Shown: positions 23,701 through 34,213 of the stretch, one piece after another
How positions within the stretch are numbered: position 1 is the first letter of the stretch
Layout: every line of letters begins with the position of its first letter
Assembly (NCBI RefSeq): GCF_027943255.1
Contig: NC_072895.1
Location: 84,012,001-84,076,000 of the forward strand
Reading direction: 5' to 3'
Origin: Anastrepha obliqua
Lineage: Eukaryota; Arthropoda; Insecta; Diptera; Tephritidae
DNA length: 64,000 bases
The notes under the pieces: model-generated
The model's database searches: none
Told to the model about the DNA's origin: nothing
Seen by the model: only the letters and a program-made list of their open reading frames with translations
Program-made: the position numbers and the translations under genes

Positions 23701-24985
23701 GACTACAACTAAAATTTCACGTAAATTTACTTAAACCAATATAAGCTTCCACATTAGTTTTTCTTACCTGATTAAGAAAACGAAATATGCCATGGAATAA
23801 TAGCGTATTACAAATGAAGAAAGAGAAACCCTGACTAGCCACAGTAAAGGGTTGGCAAACTGTCAAGCGTCCATCTACGTAAGTCACTCTTTAACAGGTT
23901 TTAAATAATCGATACAGATGCACACGTACATTTACATGCACCTCCGTCTTGTTCTCACAATAAAATGTTTTAAATTGTGCACCAAAATTATAGTCGTATA
24001 TCATTTTTAATCCTTAAACACTTTTCTGACGGTAACTTCGTAGGTATTTCGTTAAGTCCACTCACTTTACTCAACAAGGCCAGCATTGTCTTCTTTGTGG
24101 TCACATGCCCTATGTGTTTTTGAATTGAAAATTTGTCCAAACTCTGCTTACCAATGAAAATTGTTAGAATACTTTTAGCATAAGTTAACTTTTGGTCTCC
24201 CCAAATTGGCAACGAACAGTGAAGCGCAGCTGGTAGATTTGTGCCAAAAATCTCGGGCGAAATTAAGTTATACAAAAATGGCCAAATCACATAAAACTAT
24301 AAAAATCGACAAACTTTAGCAAGCGAAATTATTGCAGAGAAATTTTATTATATATTAGCATTATACCAAAGATTTGTTCCTTAAGGGGGGCCTCTTATCA
24401 GTCGGCTTCCAAAAATCAATTTTTTTACTGCAATCGATAGATATATATAGGAGAATATGGCCCCAAAATTTTATAATGTAATTTAAAGCGATGTCGGAGT
24501 TACAGGCATGTGTACCGTCCCTCGTGTGTGTATACTGTCTACCTTCTGAAAACTTTGAAACACGTTTTCTCAAAACCATGTTTTTGAAAATGGCGTGTAA
24601 GATTTAAAAAAATCAACGAAAGTTATCGGTCCAAACCGATAATCCATATAAAGATAATTAAAATGCGCAACTAATTAACTAACAAAATATGAACAAAAAT
24701 TAATTTTTTAATATTATTTAACACCTTTTTTGAAAAAAAATAGCGAAAAAAAGCACTTTTTTCAATAATGAATTGTGTGTTAATTTTTTCATATTTTTAT
24801 ACAAGAGTATTTATTATATGCGGAAAAGCCTTCTGAATAAGACAATATTTTTCTTTTGTGTTTCAGGTGAAAACTACGACCGCAATCTTACACGCCGATT
24901 TACTAGCGCGCAGCGAGAAGCTGTGCGAGATCCCTCATATGTCCGCCATTTTGTTTTTTTATTTATGTTAAAAATTGTTTATTAC
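20770..24985. other. About 4 kb with no recognised element or gene
   Basis: Mostly AT-rich, with homopolymer-rich blocks at 22660-23640 and 24590-24760. No transposase, LINE or SINE motif was found on either strand. The part 21060-21550 holds the longest unexplained open frame in the window, listed separately. The block 24360-24700 has a G-rich start (ttaaggggggcc) reminiscent of short inverted-repeat elements, but no matching end was found. Confidence 0.4.
21076..21525 (-). CDS. Unrecognised 149-codon open frame with one hydrophobic stretch (weak candidate)
   Basis: I do not recognise this protein. It has a strongly hydrophobic segment near residues 47-68 (FFALLLLVLLLAWELML) that could span a membrane. 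Three Cys lie close together near residues 92-97, and the Asn/Asp/Thr-rich stretch that follows looks like low-complexity sequence. There is no signal for splicing, no neighbour of the same style and no repeat copy in the window. Open frames of this length do occur by chance in DNA of this kind, especially where the opposite strand is poly-Thr/Pro-like as here. I think it is more likely chance than gene. Confidence 0.12.
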   Translation of the reverse strand: MRFKEVNTEGEAEKQNLVGRMYVGVSDMTDAYSWCKVVVVDSVKVFFALLLLVLLLAWELMLPMVLALKCENMPFGQLTTNVTTVRNECYKPCFCYFCRHDNKNKNFNDNDNTDVNVSTDASTTTYSIYTQSTEIIAICNLHLQALTQH

Positions 24986-25018
24986 TCTTCAATCATGCCT
25001 TTAAATAAATGCAAATGA

Positions 25019-26520
25019 TTATTCCTGTGTGTCGCTTTTTTCTCTCAGCTTACGGTGAGCTTTAGCTTCATCCACCATCTTCTTCCAATCTGCACGGTTC
25101 ATAGAAATAGACTTCCAGTTCCTTACTCGTAGCTTTTTCAGGTCGGCTAAGACTTTTTCAAGCCAGGTTAACCTTGGGCGTCCCTGGGCCCGGGCCGTTA
25201 GACAGTTTGTTGTTAAAAAGGATTTTTGAGAGCAGCTGTACTTCATGCGCACAGTGGGTCCTAACCATCCAAGTCTTTGGGACTTAATGTGTTTAACGAC
25301 AACCTCTCCCCGGCATAACTTCAGCAACTCATCGTTGTAGCGCATTCGGTACCATCTATCGTTTCAGCGTATGGAGCCAAACACCCTTCGGAGCCCTTTT
25401 CGCTCGAACACTCTAAAGCTTCAGTCGTCTTTGCTTGTCATTGTCCAGCACTCGCAGGCGTACGACAGCACCGGCAGTAATATTGACTGGTAGAGACGTA
25501 GTTTACCTTCATGTGAGGGCAGTTTAGACTTCAGAAATTTTGTGTGGGCGTAATATGCTTTGTTTGCTGTCGATATTCTTTTTTTTTTTTTTTTTTTGGG
25601 TAGGAGGTTAAAATCAAAATGTCAGAAACATCATCAAAGGCGCCGTCGCCCCAGTGGTATGTGGGGCATGCTCCCACTAACACTATAACATTCCTCCTCA
25701 GCTGATTTCCATCCTGGGACCGCTGTAAACATTTCATCAAGGTGGAGCCGCGTTTATGTCTATTGACACAACCAGGTACCTGCGTCCAGGTCCTTCTCTT
25801 GTGGACGTATGGAGATCTTACGTCAGCGATGGTATCCACTCCCCCCACTGTTTTCATACGTGGTTCTGGAGGAAATGGAACATCGGAAAATTTGCGATAG
25901 CGCAGTTTTTACGAACTATTGTCTTGTCTTCTGTCTGATATTATTGTGAGTGATTCACTCAAGGAAACAGTTCATCTCCATTTCGTTATTGCAACTGTAG
26001 TTGCTGTTGCTGGGTCTTGCGCTCCCATTCGATGAATTGGAGGCGTAGCATAATTTTTCCAGCAAAGCTCGAACCGCTACCCATTTAGCACTGGATGAGT
26101 ACATGTCCCGTACGATGTCATTAGGACTAGCTGAGTGTCCCAAAACCCTTTCAAGTATTGCACGTTCTCGTGCGAAGCGATCACAATGAAAAGCCACGTG
26201 TTCCGCGCTTTCGATTGCATTAGGACAGCTTGGGCAGTGTGGGTTTTCTGCCAGCTGAAAGTGGTGGAGATATTCCATAAAGCAGCCATGACCGGTGAGT
26301 ATCTGCGTAAGGTAATAATCAGTTTCACCATGCTTTCTTTTTACCCACTGCTCGAGATGTGGTATTAACTTGTACGTCCAGCGCCCTTTAAGTGACTCTT
26401 CCCATCTTCTTTGCCACTCATACATAGATCGCTCTCGTTCGATGGCTGTCGATATTCTGTCTTATATAGCGTCGATACTACTGTTTATTAACACCCCCGA
26501 ATATTTTAAAGAAAATATAA
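25019..26520 (-). pseudogene. RTE-type LINE, 3' half of ORF, split by an R1-like LINE
   Basis: Read on the minus strand, the order is KYLGVLINSSIDA-like (about 26500-26520), then ISTANKAYYAHTKFL after the insertion (about 25535-25575), LPVLSYACECWTM (about 25455), FERKGLRRVFG (about 25400) and a C-terminal tail at 25019-25345 with the LGWLG and RPRLTWLEKV segments. These are the connection and tail regions downstream of an RTE-like reverse transcriptase; the catalytic part is missing. Stops are present. The coding sequence is continuous when 25582-26444 and one 14-bp duplication are taken out. Confidence 0.75.
25582..26444 (-). mobile_element. R1-like LINE, 5'-truncated insertion with poly(A) and 14-bp duplication
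   Basis: The minus strand ends in a 17-base A-run (plus-strand T at 25581-25597). The coding part, 25955-26425, holds WEESLKGRWTYKLIP, VKRKHGETDYYLTQILTGHG and a zinc knuckle CPSCPNAIESAEHVAFHC, the order seen at the C-terminus of R1-clade open reading frame 2. The target duplication GCTGTCGATATTCT is exact at 25568-25581 and 26445-26458. That duplication and the A-tail show normal target-primed insertion of a truncated copy. The frame is still open over about 156 codons, so it is younger than the RTE-type host element. Confidence 0.88.
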
Positions 26521-26689
26521 TTTTTTAAGTTAATTTATTGCCTAAACTCCCAGAGGAGAATACTTATAAAAATATTATATTTCAGTTTCGAACACTCTAT
26601 GCTATAATTTTCAAGTTTGAATAAATCTAAAAATTATAAGATTTTATTCAAAATTTTTTCACCTGACTTTTTTTTATGTAAATAAATCA

Positions 26690-27000
26690 ATTTTTAGAAA
26701 ATTTGCCGGTAATCTCCAAAATACTGGGACCACTACACGGCTTCGCTCATTGATGTTTGGTCAAACACTTTTGACTTGCGTATGCTCCAACAACGGCAAT
26801 TTCGTTTATAAACATATCCATTGAATAGAAAGTGGGCCTCGATCGACAAGATAATATTTAACCAAAATCCGGACCTGTCTCTTTACAACTGAGCAGGGAT
26901 TTTTATAATATTTTTTATAGTTTTTCACACGTTCGGAAAGCGTTAAACGATGCGCAGGAAATGGTAAACCTTCATGAATATCTGGGTAGCTGAATGTCTT
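26690..27000 (-). pseudogene. DD41D-type transposase relic, very decayed
   Basis: In mixed minus-strand frames a PDFG...VDRGPLSIQWICL series aligns in spirit with the DADF...FSDEAHF...GYVNKQN block around the first catalytic aspartate of DD41D transposases, followed by a VPVFW segment like the IGPYFF block. The first catalytic aspartate is not preserved. Weak call. Confidence 0.35.
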
Positions 27001-27079
27001 TGGTAATTTTAACAGAATATTCATTACGGATTTAATTCTTTTAAGGAATAGCGAAGTGGGATTGAGCCTTTTTAACACA

Positions 27080-28262
27080 ATTTTTAGAATCCTACCAGTT
27101 AAACTTAAATTCAGAATCTCTCAGCCTAACAAAAATCAAAACAGGTAAACATTTTATGAAAGATTCTGAAGCACCCACAACCGCTTTGTCCCATTGTACC
27201 TCCACAAATCACTGCCCTACGTTGGCATGCAACGAAAAGTATGCTTTGAATTTTGGACAACGCATTTAAGAGTACAGAGTACAGTGTTTAAACAAAACTT
27301 GCACAATTTATTAAGGTCTGGAAGGACAGAACAGAAGGAGAGCACAAAATAGAAAGGTGTACTTCCGCAAAAAATTATAACCCTTGCACAGCCGCCCTTT
27401 CCTCACATTCACGAATTCATACTCGTTTGCAATGAAAAAATTAAATATAAAATATTGTCACACGCAAAGTTTTTTCTTCAACCGTTGTTTCCATACAACT
27501 TCTGTCGTTGGCCCGAAGGCGGCGTGTTTTGTCTGAATCGTGCAGCTTTTGCAAAGCGAAGACTCTTTCCGCTACTTAAGCTCGAGAATATATGCTGAAG
27601 TGTCTCACTCACGCAACGGTAAAAAGGCAAAGTTTTCAAATATTCACATATTTACGTGCACGTTCTATACTAATGCACACACACGCACGCACGCTACATT
27701 TGTAAGCACCACTTCCAAGTGATTCTATGTAGCGCGCACACTGTCGCCTCGCTACTCTCAGCCAAGCGCATTCAAGCCAGTTTGTTTGTATTCCTTTAAT
27801 TAGCTCACGTAAACGCTCACACATGTGTTTTCGCCTTGCTTGCGTTGCTTCGCAGCTGATTTATGTATCAGATAAATTTTCGCCCAAATTTATGACACGT
27901 AAATTGCCTTGGCACACCGAAAATGTTCGGTTAAATTTTCTATTGAATTCTCGGCCGCTCCTTTGCAGGCCTCCAAATTCAATTTGCAGCTTTGGCAACT
28001 TGTTGTTCTCCGTAATATTAAATATCCAAAATGTGGCTGCATAGGTTAAAGTAAAGAAAATTGCCTCACGTTAAAATGCTATCGTTGGAATTGCGTTCAT
28101 TCAATTAATAGAAAATCAACAAAGCACAAATTCTATGACGACATCGGTACGTTCGTACTCAAAACGATGATGCTAATGAAGTACACGCTGTCTGACAGAT
28201 TGGGAAATAATTAAATTTTACAACTACTGCGATCTATTAATTTCGTGAATATAACCCAAGTG
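27080..28262. other. No gene recognised
   Basis: Less AT-rich from 27480 to 28040, with open frames of 60-73 codons that have no recognisable domain. No repeat found. Possibly host intergenic DNA. Confidence 0.35.
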
Positions 28263-28330
28263 GCGTTTCTCTTCTTCTTAATTGGCGCAGTATCCTTCTA
28301 AGCAATTTTGGCCGATTTGGCGTTATTCAC
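28263..28330 (-). mobile_element. RTE-type LINE 3' terminus (short piece)
   Basis: ctcttcttcttaattggcgc followed by agtatccttctaagcaattttggccgattt parallels the 3' end of the RTE-type LINE at 46727-48146 (cttcttcttaattgacgtgataaccgcttacgtgattttggccgag). It reads GCGCCAATTAAGAAGAAG on the minus strand. No coding sequence is attached; the dispersed repeat abuts it. Confidence 0.55.
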
Positions 28331-28775
28331 TTGGTATTTTCAGTGCAAAGTAGGTCTTTCCCTTCTCACGGGTCTAACAACCTCTATTCCTCTATTATAT
28401 CCTATCTTTATCCCTCTGTTACATCTCTCCTTTCCTCCTTGACCATCTACCCTTTCAATTTCCAGAGCTTTAAATACAATAGGCTTTTTAGCCTGAGTGT
28501 TTTAGGAATTACCAAATCTCTTGGTGCTTCTTGGTTCGACCTTTCAAATTTCAGTTTCAGAACTTTGCATTCCCGCGCGCCTTACAGTAAGCATTTTCAG
28601 GGCTGTACATTCGTATTTCTTCAAATGAAGCTATGTTCACTGCACCACATCTTTCTAAAATTAATACAGCTTATCGGTTCCATCGCCCGCGATACTCGTT
28701 GTCGCAAAGCTCAAAGCTCCACAAATGCTCACAAATCCGACAAATATCTCCTGAGTACTCATCCTATGTTCTAAT
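28320..28775 (-). repeat. Dispersed repeat, copy 2
   Basis: This matches the two outer pieces of the repeat at 17425-18050 in inverted orientation, including the reverse complements of aagaagcacc and ggatataataga. It carries a 147-codon open frame on the plus strand (28331-28774), but the other copy has no such frame and the composition is Ser/Leu/Phe-rich, so I treat it as chance. Family not recognised. Confidence 0.6.
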
Positions 28776-28969
28776 CGGTTAAATTTCTGCGTCGCATAAT
28801 TAGACAGGCTTTATGAGAGTCTGTAGAGTGCGTCTTTTGTTCGTAAAAAAAAAATATTTCACTATTCAGTTGTCTACTTATAAATGCAGGGTACCCAATG
28901 GCCGACACTTCGACCTAAGAGAAAGTTTTAGTCCCACTTAGACCAAAGTAACACCTGCTGGCAACATAA

Positions 28970-29990
28970 ATTGGTAAAATGTTGCTGATCTCTCACGATT
29001 TTGTATTATCGAGATTCCACCGTACAAGGAGTTACTTGTGCACCAAAGATCTTGGTTTGAAAGCGTATAAAATGCAACTAATCCAAGATTTGAAGCCGGC
29101 CGATCTTCCAAAGTATCATGATTTCGGTCGTAGGGCTCTTGAAAAACTAGCCCAACATCCGCACTTTGGGACTCGAAATTTGTTCAGTAATCACATATAA
29201 TAGGTATATGGGCAGAATAGCAGCCCGCAGCCATTCAAGAACAGCCATTACATCCATTGAAAACAATCGTTTGGTGCGGCTTATGGGCTTAAAGAGTCAT
29301 CGGTCTATATTTCTTCAAAGACGAGGCTGGCACCAATGTAACAGTGAAGGGCTAACGCTATTGTGATACGACATGATAAACGACTTTTTAATGCAAAAAA
29401 TTGAAGCCCGTGATCTCCACGAGATTTGGTTCCAAAGAGACGGCGCTACTTGCTATACAGCCCGTGAAACAATGGATTTATTGCGTCGTCGTTTCGGTGT
29501 TTAATTCATCTCTCGTCTCGGACCAGTGGATGACTAACAAGATTGTGTAAAATCACACCTTTGGACTTTTATTTGTTGGTTCGAGTCTCGATGAAAGACC
29601 AAAATAAAGAAAAAGTTTTTTCTAATAGCGGTCGCCCCTCGGCAGGCAACGGCAAACCCGTATTTCTGCTATGAAAAAGCTTCTCAAAATATCTGTCGTT
29701 CGCAGTCGGCTTGAAACTGTAGGTTCCTCCATTTGTCGAACAACATCAAGACGCACGACACAAATAGGAGGAGGTATCTCGACCAAACACCCAAAAAGGG
29801 TGTAAGGGCCAATCATACATACATACATACATTCACGAGATACCGACCGAAGTCTTCCAGCGAGTCATTCATTCACAATTGGTGTTTATGGATGGCCGCA
29901 TTACAGCGCAGTTGCGACGAACATTTGAAGGGATTATCATTAAAAAATAAATGTCATGAATGGTACTACAAATAAATAGAAAAGATTGTC
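28970..29990 (+). pseudogene. DD41D-type transposase, decayed, interrupted by a SINE
   Basis: From 29035, TKDLGLKAYKMQLIQDLKP is the linker before the catalytic domain. IWFQRDGATCYTARETMDLL (about 29425-29485) holds the second catalytic aspartate, and ITPLDFYL (about 29553) the third. The spacing fits 41 residues if a frame change is allowed. After the SINE, IHEIPTEVFQRVIHSQL and EGIIIKK (29833-29950) are the C-terminal end. Stops at 29198-29203 and 29500 and several frameshifts make it inactive. About 30 codons appear to be lost next to the SINE. The first catalytic block is not recognisable. Confidence 0.7.
29576..29833 (+). mobile_element. tRNA-derived SINE, copy 5, starts at the B box
   Basis: Sense copy starting at GGTTCGAGTCTCG (B-box region, 29578) and running through gcggtcgcccctcggcaggc, the body, and the hairpin CACCCAAAAAGGGTG (about 29788-29802) to a CATA-repeat tail at 29813-29830. 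The A box is missing. It lies inside the C-terminal part of a DD41D transposase relic. The hairpin in the tail is perfect here, as in copy 1. Confidence 0.8.
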
Positions 29991-29999
29991 CAATCAATT

Positions 30000-30625
30000 T
30001 TAAATCCGATACCTCTAAATTAATGACTTTTTACTACATTTGTATGAATATACACGCATGTACAGGGAGTCCAGTGGCAGAATTAGAAATCAAAAACTAA
30101 ATTTAAAAAAATTACAAATGATAAAAGTAATTGCAAAAACTATTACAAAAAGACAAGTGGGGAGTTTTTTTTTAATCATATCCTTGGAGCTGTTGACTGT
30201 CCGGTGTTTCTTGAGAGGATTTTCTTTAATATTCCGGATAGAGCTCTTCGTAGTTCGGAGTTCTTCCATGTTGGTCTCTCCAAATCTCTTTATGCCCAGA
30301 TTTCTCTATTACTAGAGCCTTAATTAAGTTTTACAAAATATCTAAATTTATTGGGATAGATTTTTCATAAAAAAAAAAAAAATCGCCTATTGATATGTTC
30401 GAATATTTGTTTGAAATAGTTTAATTGCACCTTCTTTTTTTATTGCCTTTTAACCTTAAATATGTCTTCTTAGCCTATAAGAATCTATTATATTCATTGG
30501 CTTAATAAATAAATAAATGTTGACCGTTACGTCTGATACACTCTTAGAATCTGGCCTCCGTACCCCGTCCCACTTACTGTGAAGAAGTGATTTCAGGATC
30601 TCATTAACCTCAGGAACGTTATTTT
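30000..30625. other. No gene recognised
   Basis: AT-rich DNA between two transposase relics, with an A-run near 30369-30382. Nothing recognised. Confidence 0.35.
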
Positions 30626-30628
30626 CGT

Positions 30629-31110
30629 TTAGTGTTGAGTTGGTCGCTGAGTTTGTTCCATAAATTTTACTTTTGAAGTACCCCCACGGAAAAAGTCCAT
30701 AGGGGTCAAATTGAGTAACCTGAGTGGGAGGAAAATGTCACCGAGATGGGCTATCAGTTCGTTAGGAAAGAAATCACGCAGTATCGCCATAGTCTCTTTG
30801 GCCGTGTGCGACGTAGCGCCTTCTTGCTGAAACCATGTTTGTGTACTGAAGAAAGGATTTTCTCCCATTATTAGTAGAAAATAATAGCGCCGATAAGAGA
30901 CACCAACCATAGAAGGTGCATAGTGGCTCAATTAGTCCACTGCTTGACAATGCACACCAAACCGTCACTTAGGGACTGTGAAGTGGGTGTTGGTGTTTTA
31001 ATAGTGGGTTCTCTCCTTTAGATGATCAAAATGGGCTTCATCATTCCAAAAGATAGGGCTTACCGCAGAAAATCGCTCCAATATTGTCTCGCAGAAATTG
31101 TTACGTACGG
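30629..31110 (-). pseudogene. DD41D-type transposase fragment, second lineage
   Basis: The minus strand shows SPIFWNDEAHF (about 31045-31060), the first catalytic block; VTVWCALSSSGLIEP (about 30930-30965); TWFQQEGATSHTAKETMAIL (about 30770-30830), where the second catalytic Asp is Glu; and LTPMDFF (about 30690), the third. This spacing is 41 residues. Sequence style differs from the relics at 28970 and 35517, so it is a separate family. Frameshifts separate the pieces, and the N- and C-terminal ends are lost. Confidence 0.7.
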
Positions 31111-31139
31111 TTCGAACTTTGAAATCTAAGATCCTTTTT

Positions 31140-31950
31140 CAATATTTATGGAATTGCAGGGGCGCTATTGGCAAAATATGGGGCTTTTCGCCTAAAGTAA
31201 CATTTTGGCTTTACAGCACAATTACAAAACCAATATTTTTTTATACAGAGTCCTCGTCTGCTCGAACTCGCTGGAAAAGATGGCATCAGTTAAGAAGCTG
31301 GAGAGGGTTCAAGGTCTGCTCTCATTGGAATCAGTGGGACGCTTCGATCGCTATGCACCCGTGAACATTGCAGGATAAACTACCGCAGCAGGCGACACTC
31401 TAGCATTCCTAAAAACTTTGAGCTCATTCCCATGTGACTGGTGATTGTACGCTCATGCTAGGTCCGAGCAGAACTTTTTCCATTCATATGGGAGAAGTGG
31501 GCGGTGGGCAACATTCGGAGGCAGGGCATGGCAAAATGGTTTAGGGATGGCTCTAAGTTGGACGGAAGAGTTGGTGGGGAAGTATTCTACTCTTGGAGCT
31601 CTCCATTAAGCTCAAATTAGGCTACCGGACCACTGTAGTGTTCTCCAAGCGGAGATAGGCGCAATTATGGAAGCAGTGGATTGGTCGCGCATTACGGTAA
31701 TTACCGTAAAGGAAGTAAATCTCCACTCCGACAGCCAAGCGGGTATAAGTGAGTTGGGCTTGGTTGTTTGTGCATTCGAAATTAGTCGGTATGGTATCAC
31801 AATGGACGAATTTTGAATATTTGTCTCCAAGTGGGTGCATCGCAAGGGCCCCTCCTTACCTAAGTTGCACACGATTCATTGGCCTTGAAATATTCTTTAC
31901 TTGCGAACTCACACTGTTTATCCGTCCACTGCGACCTCGTGGCTAAATAG
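31140..31950 (+). pseudogene. Non-LTR retrotransposon, thumb to RNase H fragment
   Basis: The plus strand shows WGFSPKVTFWLYSTITKPI (about 31168-31225) and then a KLERVQGL-like segment, the region after the reverse transcriptase. This is followed by RDGSKLDGRVGGEVF (about 31535-31580) and, in another frame, FRLPDHCSVLQAEIGAIMEA (about 31616-31676) and HSDSQAGI (about 31726), which form the RNase H domain. Frameshifts separate the pieces. The style suggests the I/Jockey/R1 group of LINEs with RNase H. It may share a boundary with the DD41D fragment at 31110. Confidence 0.65.
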
Positions 31951-33660
31951 ACTGCACGAATAACGAAACTAACGCAGTCCCCTCCCTGTTGATAAACTCA
32001 GCGGTTGGGGAAAACTTTAAATTTAAAAGCTAATTTTGCCACCGGTCGCCCTGTATGTGGTTTCGTACTTGTATACCTTTACGAGTATCTAATCTAAAGG
32101 GCAAGAGGAGCTAAATTTAGCTTCCTATGTGGCCATTCTTTGTCACGTAAATAGTTGTTGTTATCTATGTTTAACGAGCATTATATGCTTTTCATTATTT
32201 TTTCTCCTTCTTTTTTTTTGTTGCTCAAAATGTTTCACATACCTATGTATATGCACACATAGACTCATACACACCCATCGACTGCAGAAGACAACTAACT
32301 TTTGCTCATTAGAGTTGCCAAATGTAGTTAGTCGGATAAGTAAGGCAGGCAGTAGCAGAGATATACCACTTAGCCTGACAGGTGGCATATCTGGGTAAAT
32401 AGTTGTGAACAAGAAGAAAAAGCTAAGGGAGCACAGACCGACCGATCGACCGACCGACCGACGACGTTTAGCAAACAGGCTAAGCAAAGTTGTTAGTGTA
32501 CGAAGTGGCTGACTGGCTGGTGGGACATGTCGACGTGCTGGCATATATTATTTATGCGCTGTTGCATGTCCTCCAGCACTTTTTCGGCTACTTGCCCTAG
32601 AAAGCAAGGCGAATGTAACGCTAGGGAGCGAGAGAGAGGGAGAGTGCAGCATGAAGGTGCCACACGAATCCACCTCCACATATCCAACTTGGCAAAGCAA
32701 GCACCGTCAGGCAAGTTTTCAAGTTTGAAGTTCCAAATTTTGCTCTGTTCTTTCGGCTCTGACGTTTGCATTTACTTTCACTCGTTCAACTGCTTTTGAG
32801 ATTTTCTTCTTGCACTCATTTATTGTTGCATTTCGCATTACAGATAATTCAGTTAAAACTACTTTGCAAATACGCAGTGTGCACATAACTAACTGCATAT
32901 GCACACATGTTTGGGAGTATGTGTGCATGTGTGCTTGCATACAAGCCTTTCAACTGCAATAGCAACAATCTTAAAGAAGGTTAAGTAGAACGAAACCCGC
33001 AATAATGCTCTTAATGGCGAGCGTGCGTGTGTATGCAATGAGAATAAGGAGGAGAAGTTTAGCAAAAGTTGCATTGAAAAGTTGGCAACTGTAGTGAAAG
33101 TTGTTTTTACACGGCATTTCTTGCCACAACATCAACGAATTGGCTGCATGTTTTTCTCAAAGCCACATATCTCAAAGTGCTCCTGCAATACCAGCGGGTA
33201 CATTTTTTTATTTTCTGTGCTTGTATTTTACGAGTATTTATGCGTGTTTGTGTATAAGTTTCGTAGCAATCCAAAAAAAAAAAAAAAGTAATAAAAATTA
33301 CCCTTACTTTTTTTGTTAAATTTCTTTTCAATATTAAGATATTATGTTCCCTTAAACAATTTTGAATTTTGTGCTTTACATTAAATGAAAGAAAAAACGA
33401 AAGCATGACTTTGCAAGTTTGCACAACCGATTCAATAAGGCACGACTTTGAAGGAATAATTTATTTGATACTTACATTTATACCTGTACAATATCTGAAA
33501 TATTATATGTGCTAAATTTTTTTTTAATTTTTAATAATATAAGCGAAGCTGATTGCATCACAAAAACCTTCCATTAAAGTTCCAAACTTTGTACAAAATT
33601 GGCAAAAATTTAACATAATTCAAAATTTATACGTTTTACTCAGAATCCATTATTCAATAA
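31951..33660. other. No gene recognised; one short microsatellite
   Basis: A GACC-type tetranucleotide run lies at about 32433-32465. The part 32400-33130 is closer to balanced base composition, with several 70-130 codon frames that lack motifs. An A-run sits at 33271-33287. No transposon sequence found, so this could be host intergenic DNA. Confidence 0.4.
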
Positions 33661-33663
33661 TAA

Positions 33664-33880
33664 GGGGATGTTCAGATTGGAGGTACTTTTTGCAATAGGA
33701 TTTTTTGACAGATTACACGTGAGTGCTGTCAAACTAAATATAATACATAATTTTTTTCAGTATTCATTGACATTTCGTCATGGAAAGACTTACGCCTCAA
33801 GAACGTTTACAAATCGTACAATTGTATTACGAAAATCGAAGCAATGCGGAAGTGTATTGACTTCCCTTTCTAAAATGTGA
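33664..33880 (+). mobile_element. DD41D element, 5' end only
   Basis: A terminal-repeat-like start, GGGGATGTTCAGATTGGAGG (33664), is followed after about 100 bp by a transposase start at 33780, MERLTPQERLQIVQLYYENR. That is almost the same as the start in the deletion derivative at 60425-61040. A stop follows after 28 codons and the rest is absent. The terminal repeat is related to, but distinct from, that of the 60 kb copy. Confidence 0.7.
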
Positions 33881-33889
33881 GCCATAGGG

Positions 33890-34110
33890 TTTACTTTAGT
33901 AAAGTGCATGGCAGATACCCATAAAAGTTAGTGAGTATCCCAGATTACAAATCATTATAGTATCTTAGTAAAAATCTCAGTTTCTTTTCGTTCAAATAAA
34001 GTCAAACGAATACAAATTTTAATTTTTCAAGGTATGAAGTGTGGCTATTAAATAAAAAAACTTGTTTTTTGAAAGTCTCGGGGGTGGACAGAAAAACGTT
34101 TTCTGATTAT
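33890..34110. other. No gene recognised
   Basis: Short AT-rich gap between two DD41D elements. Nothing seen. Confidence 0.3.
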
Positions 34111-34213
34111 AAAGTGTGATTTTTTAAGAGATATGGGAATTTAAAAAAAAAAACACACGTAAAATTCCGAAAAATGCATACAATTTTTATTTAAATCAAT
34201 AGTACATTCCATA

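Noticed and set aside
24360..24700. A MITE beginning TTAAGGGGGGCC, similar to motifs near 50580 and 50740
   Set aside because: No matching inverted end or target duplication could be found, and the shared motif is only about 10 bp.
28331..28774. 147-codon plus-strand open frame
   Set aside because: It lies in a dispersed repeat whose other copy does not keep the frame. Low-complexity Ser/Leu/Phe composition and no motif.
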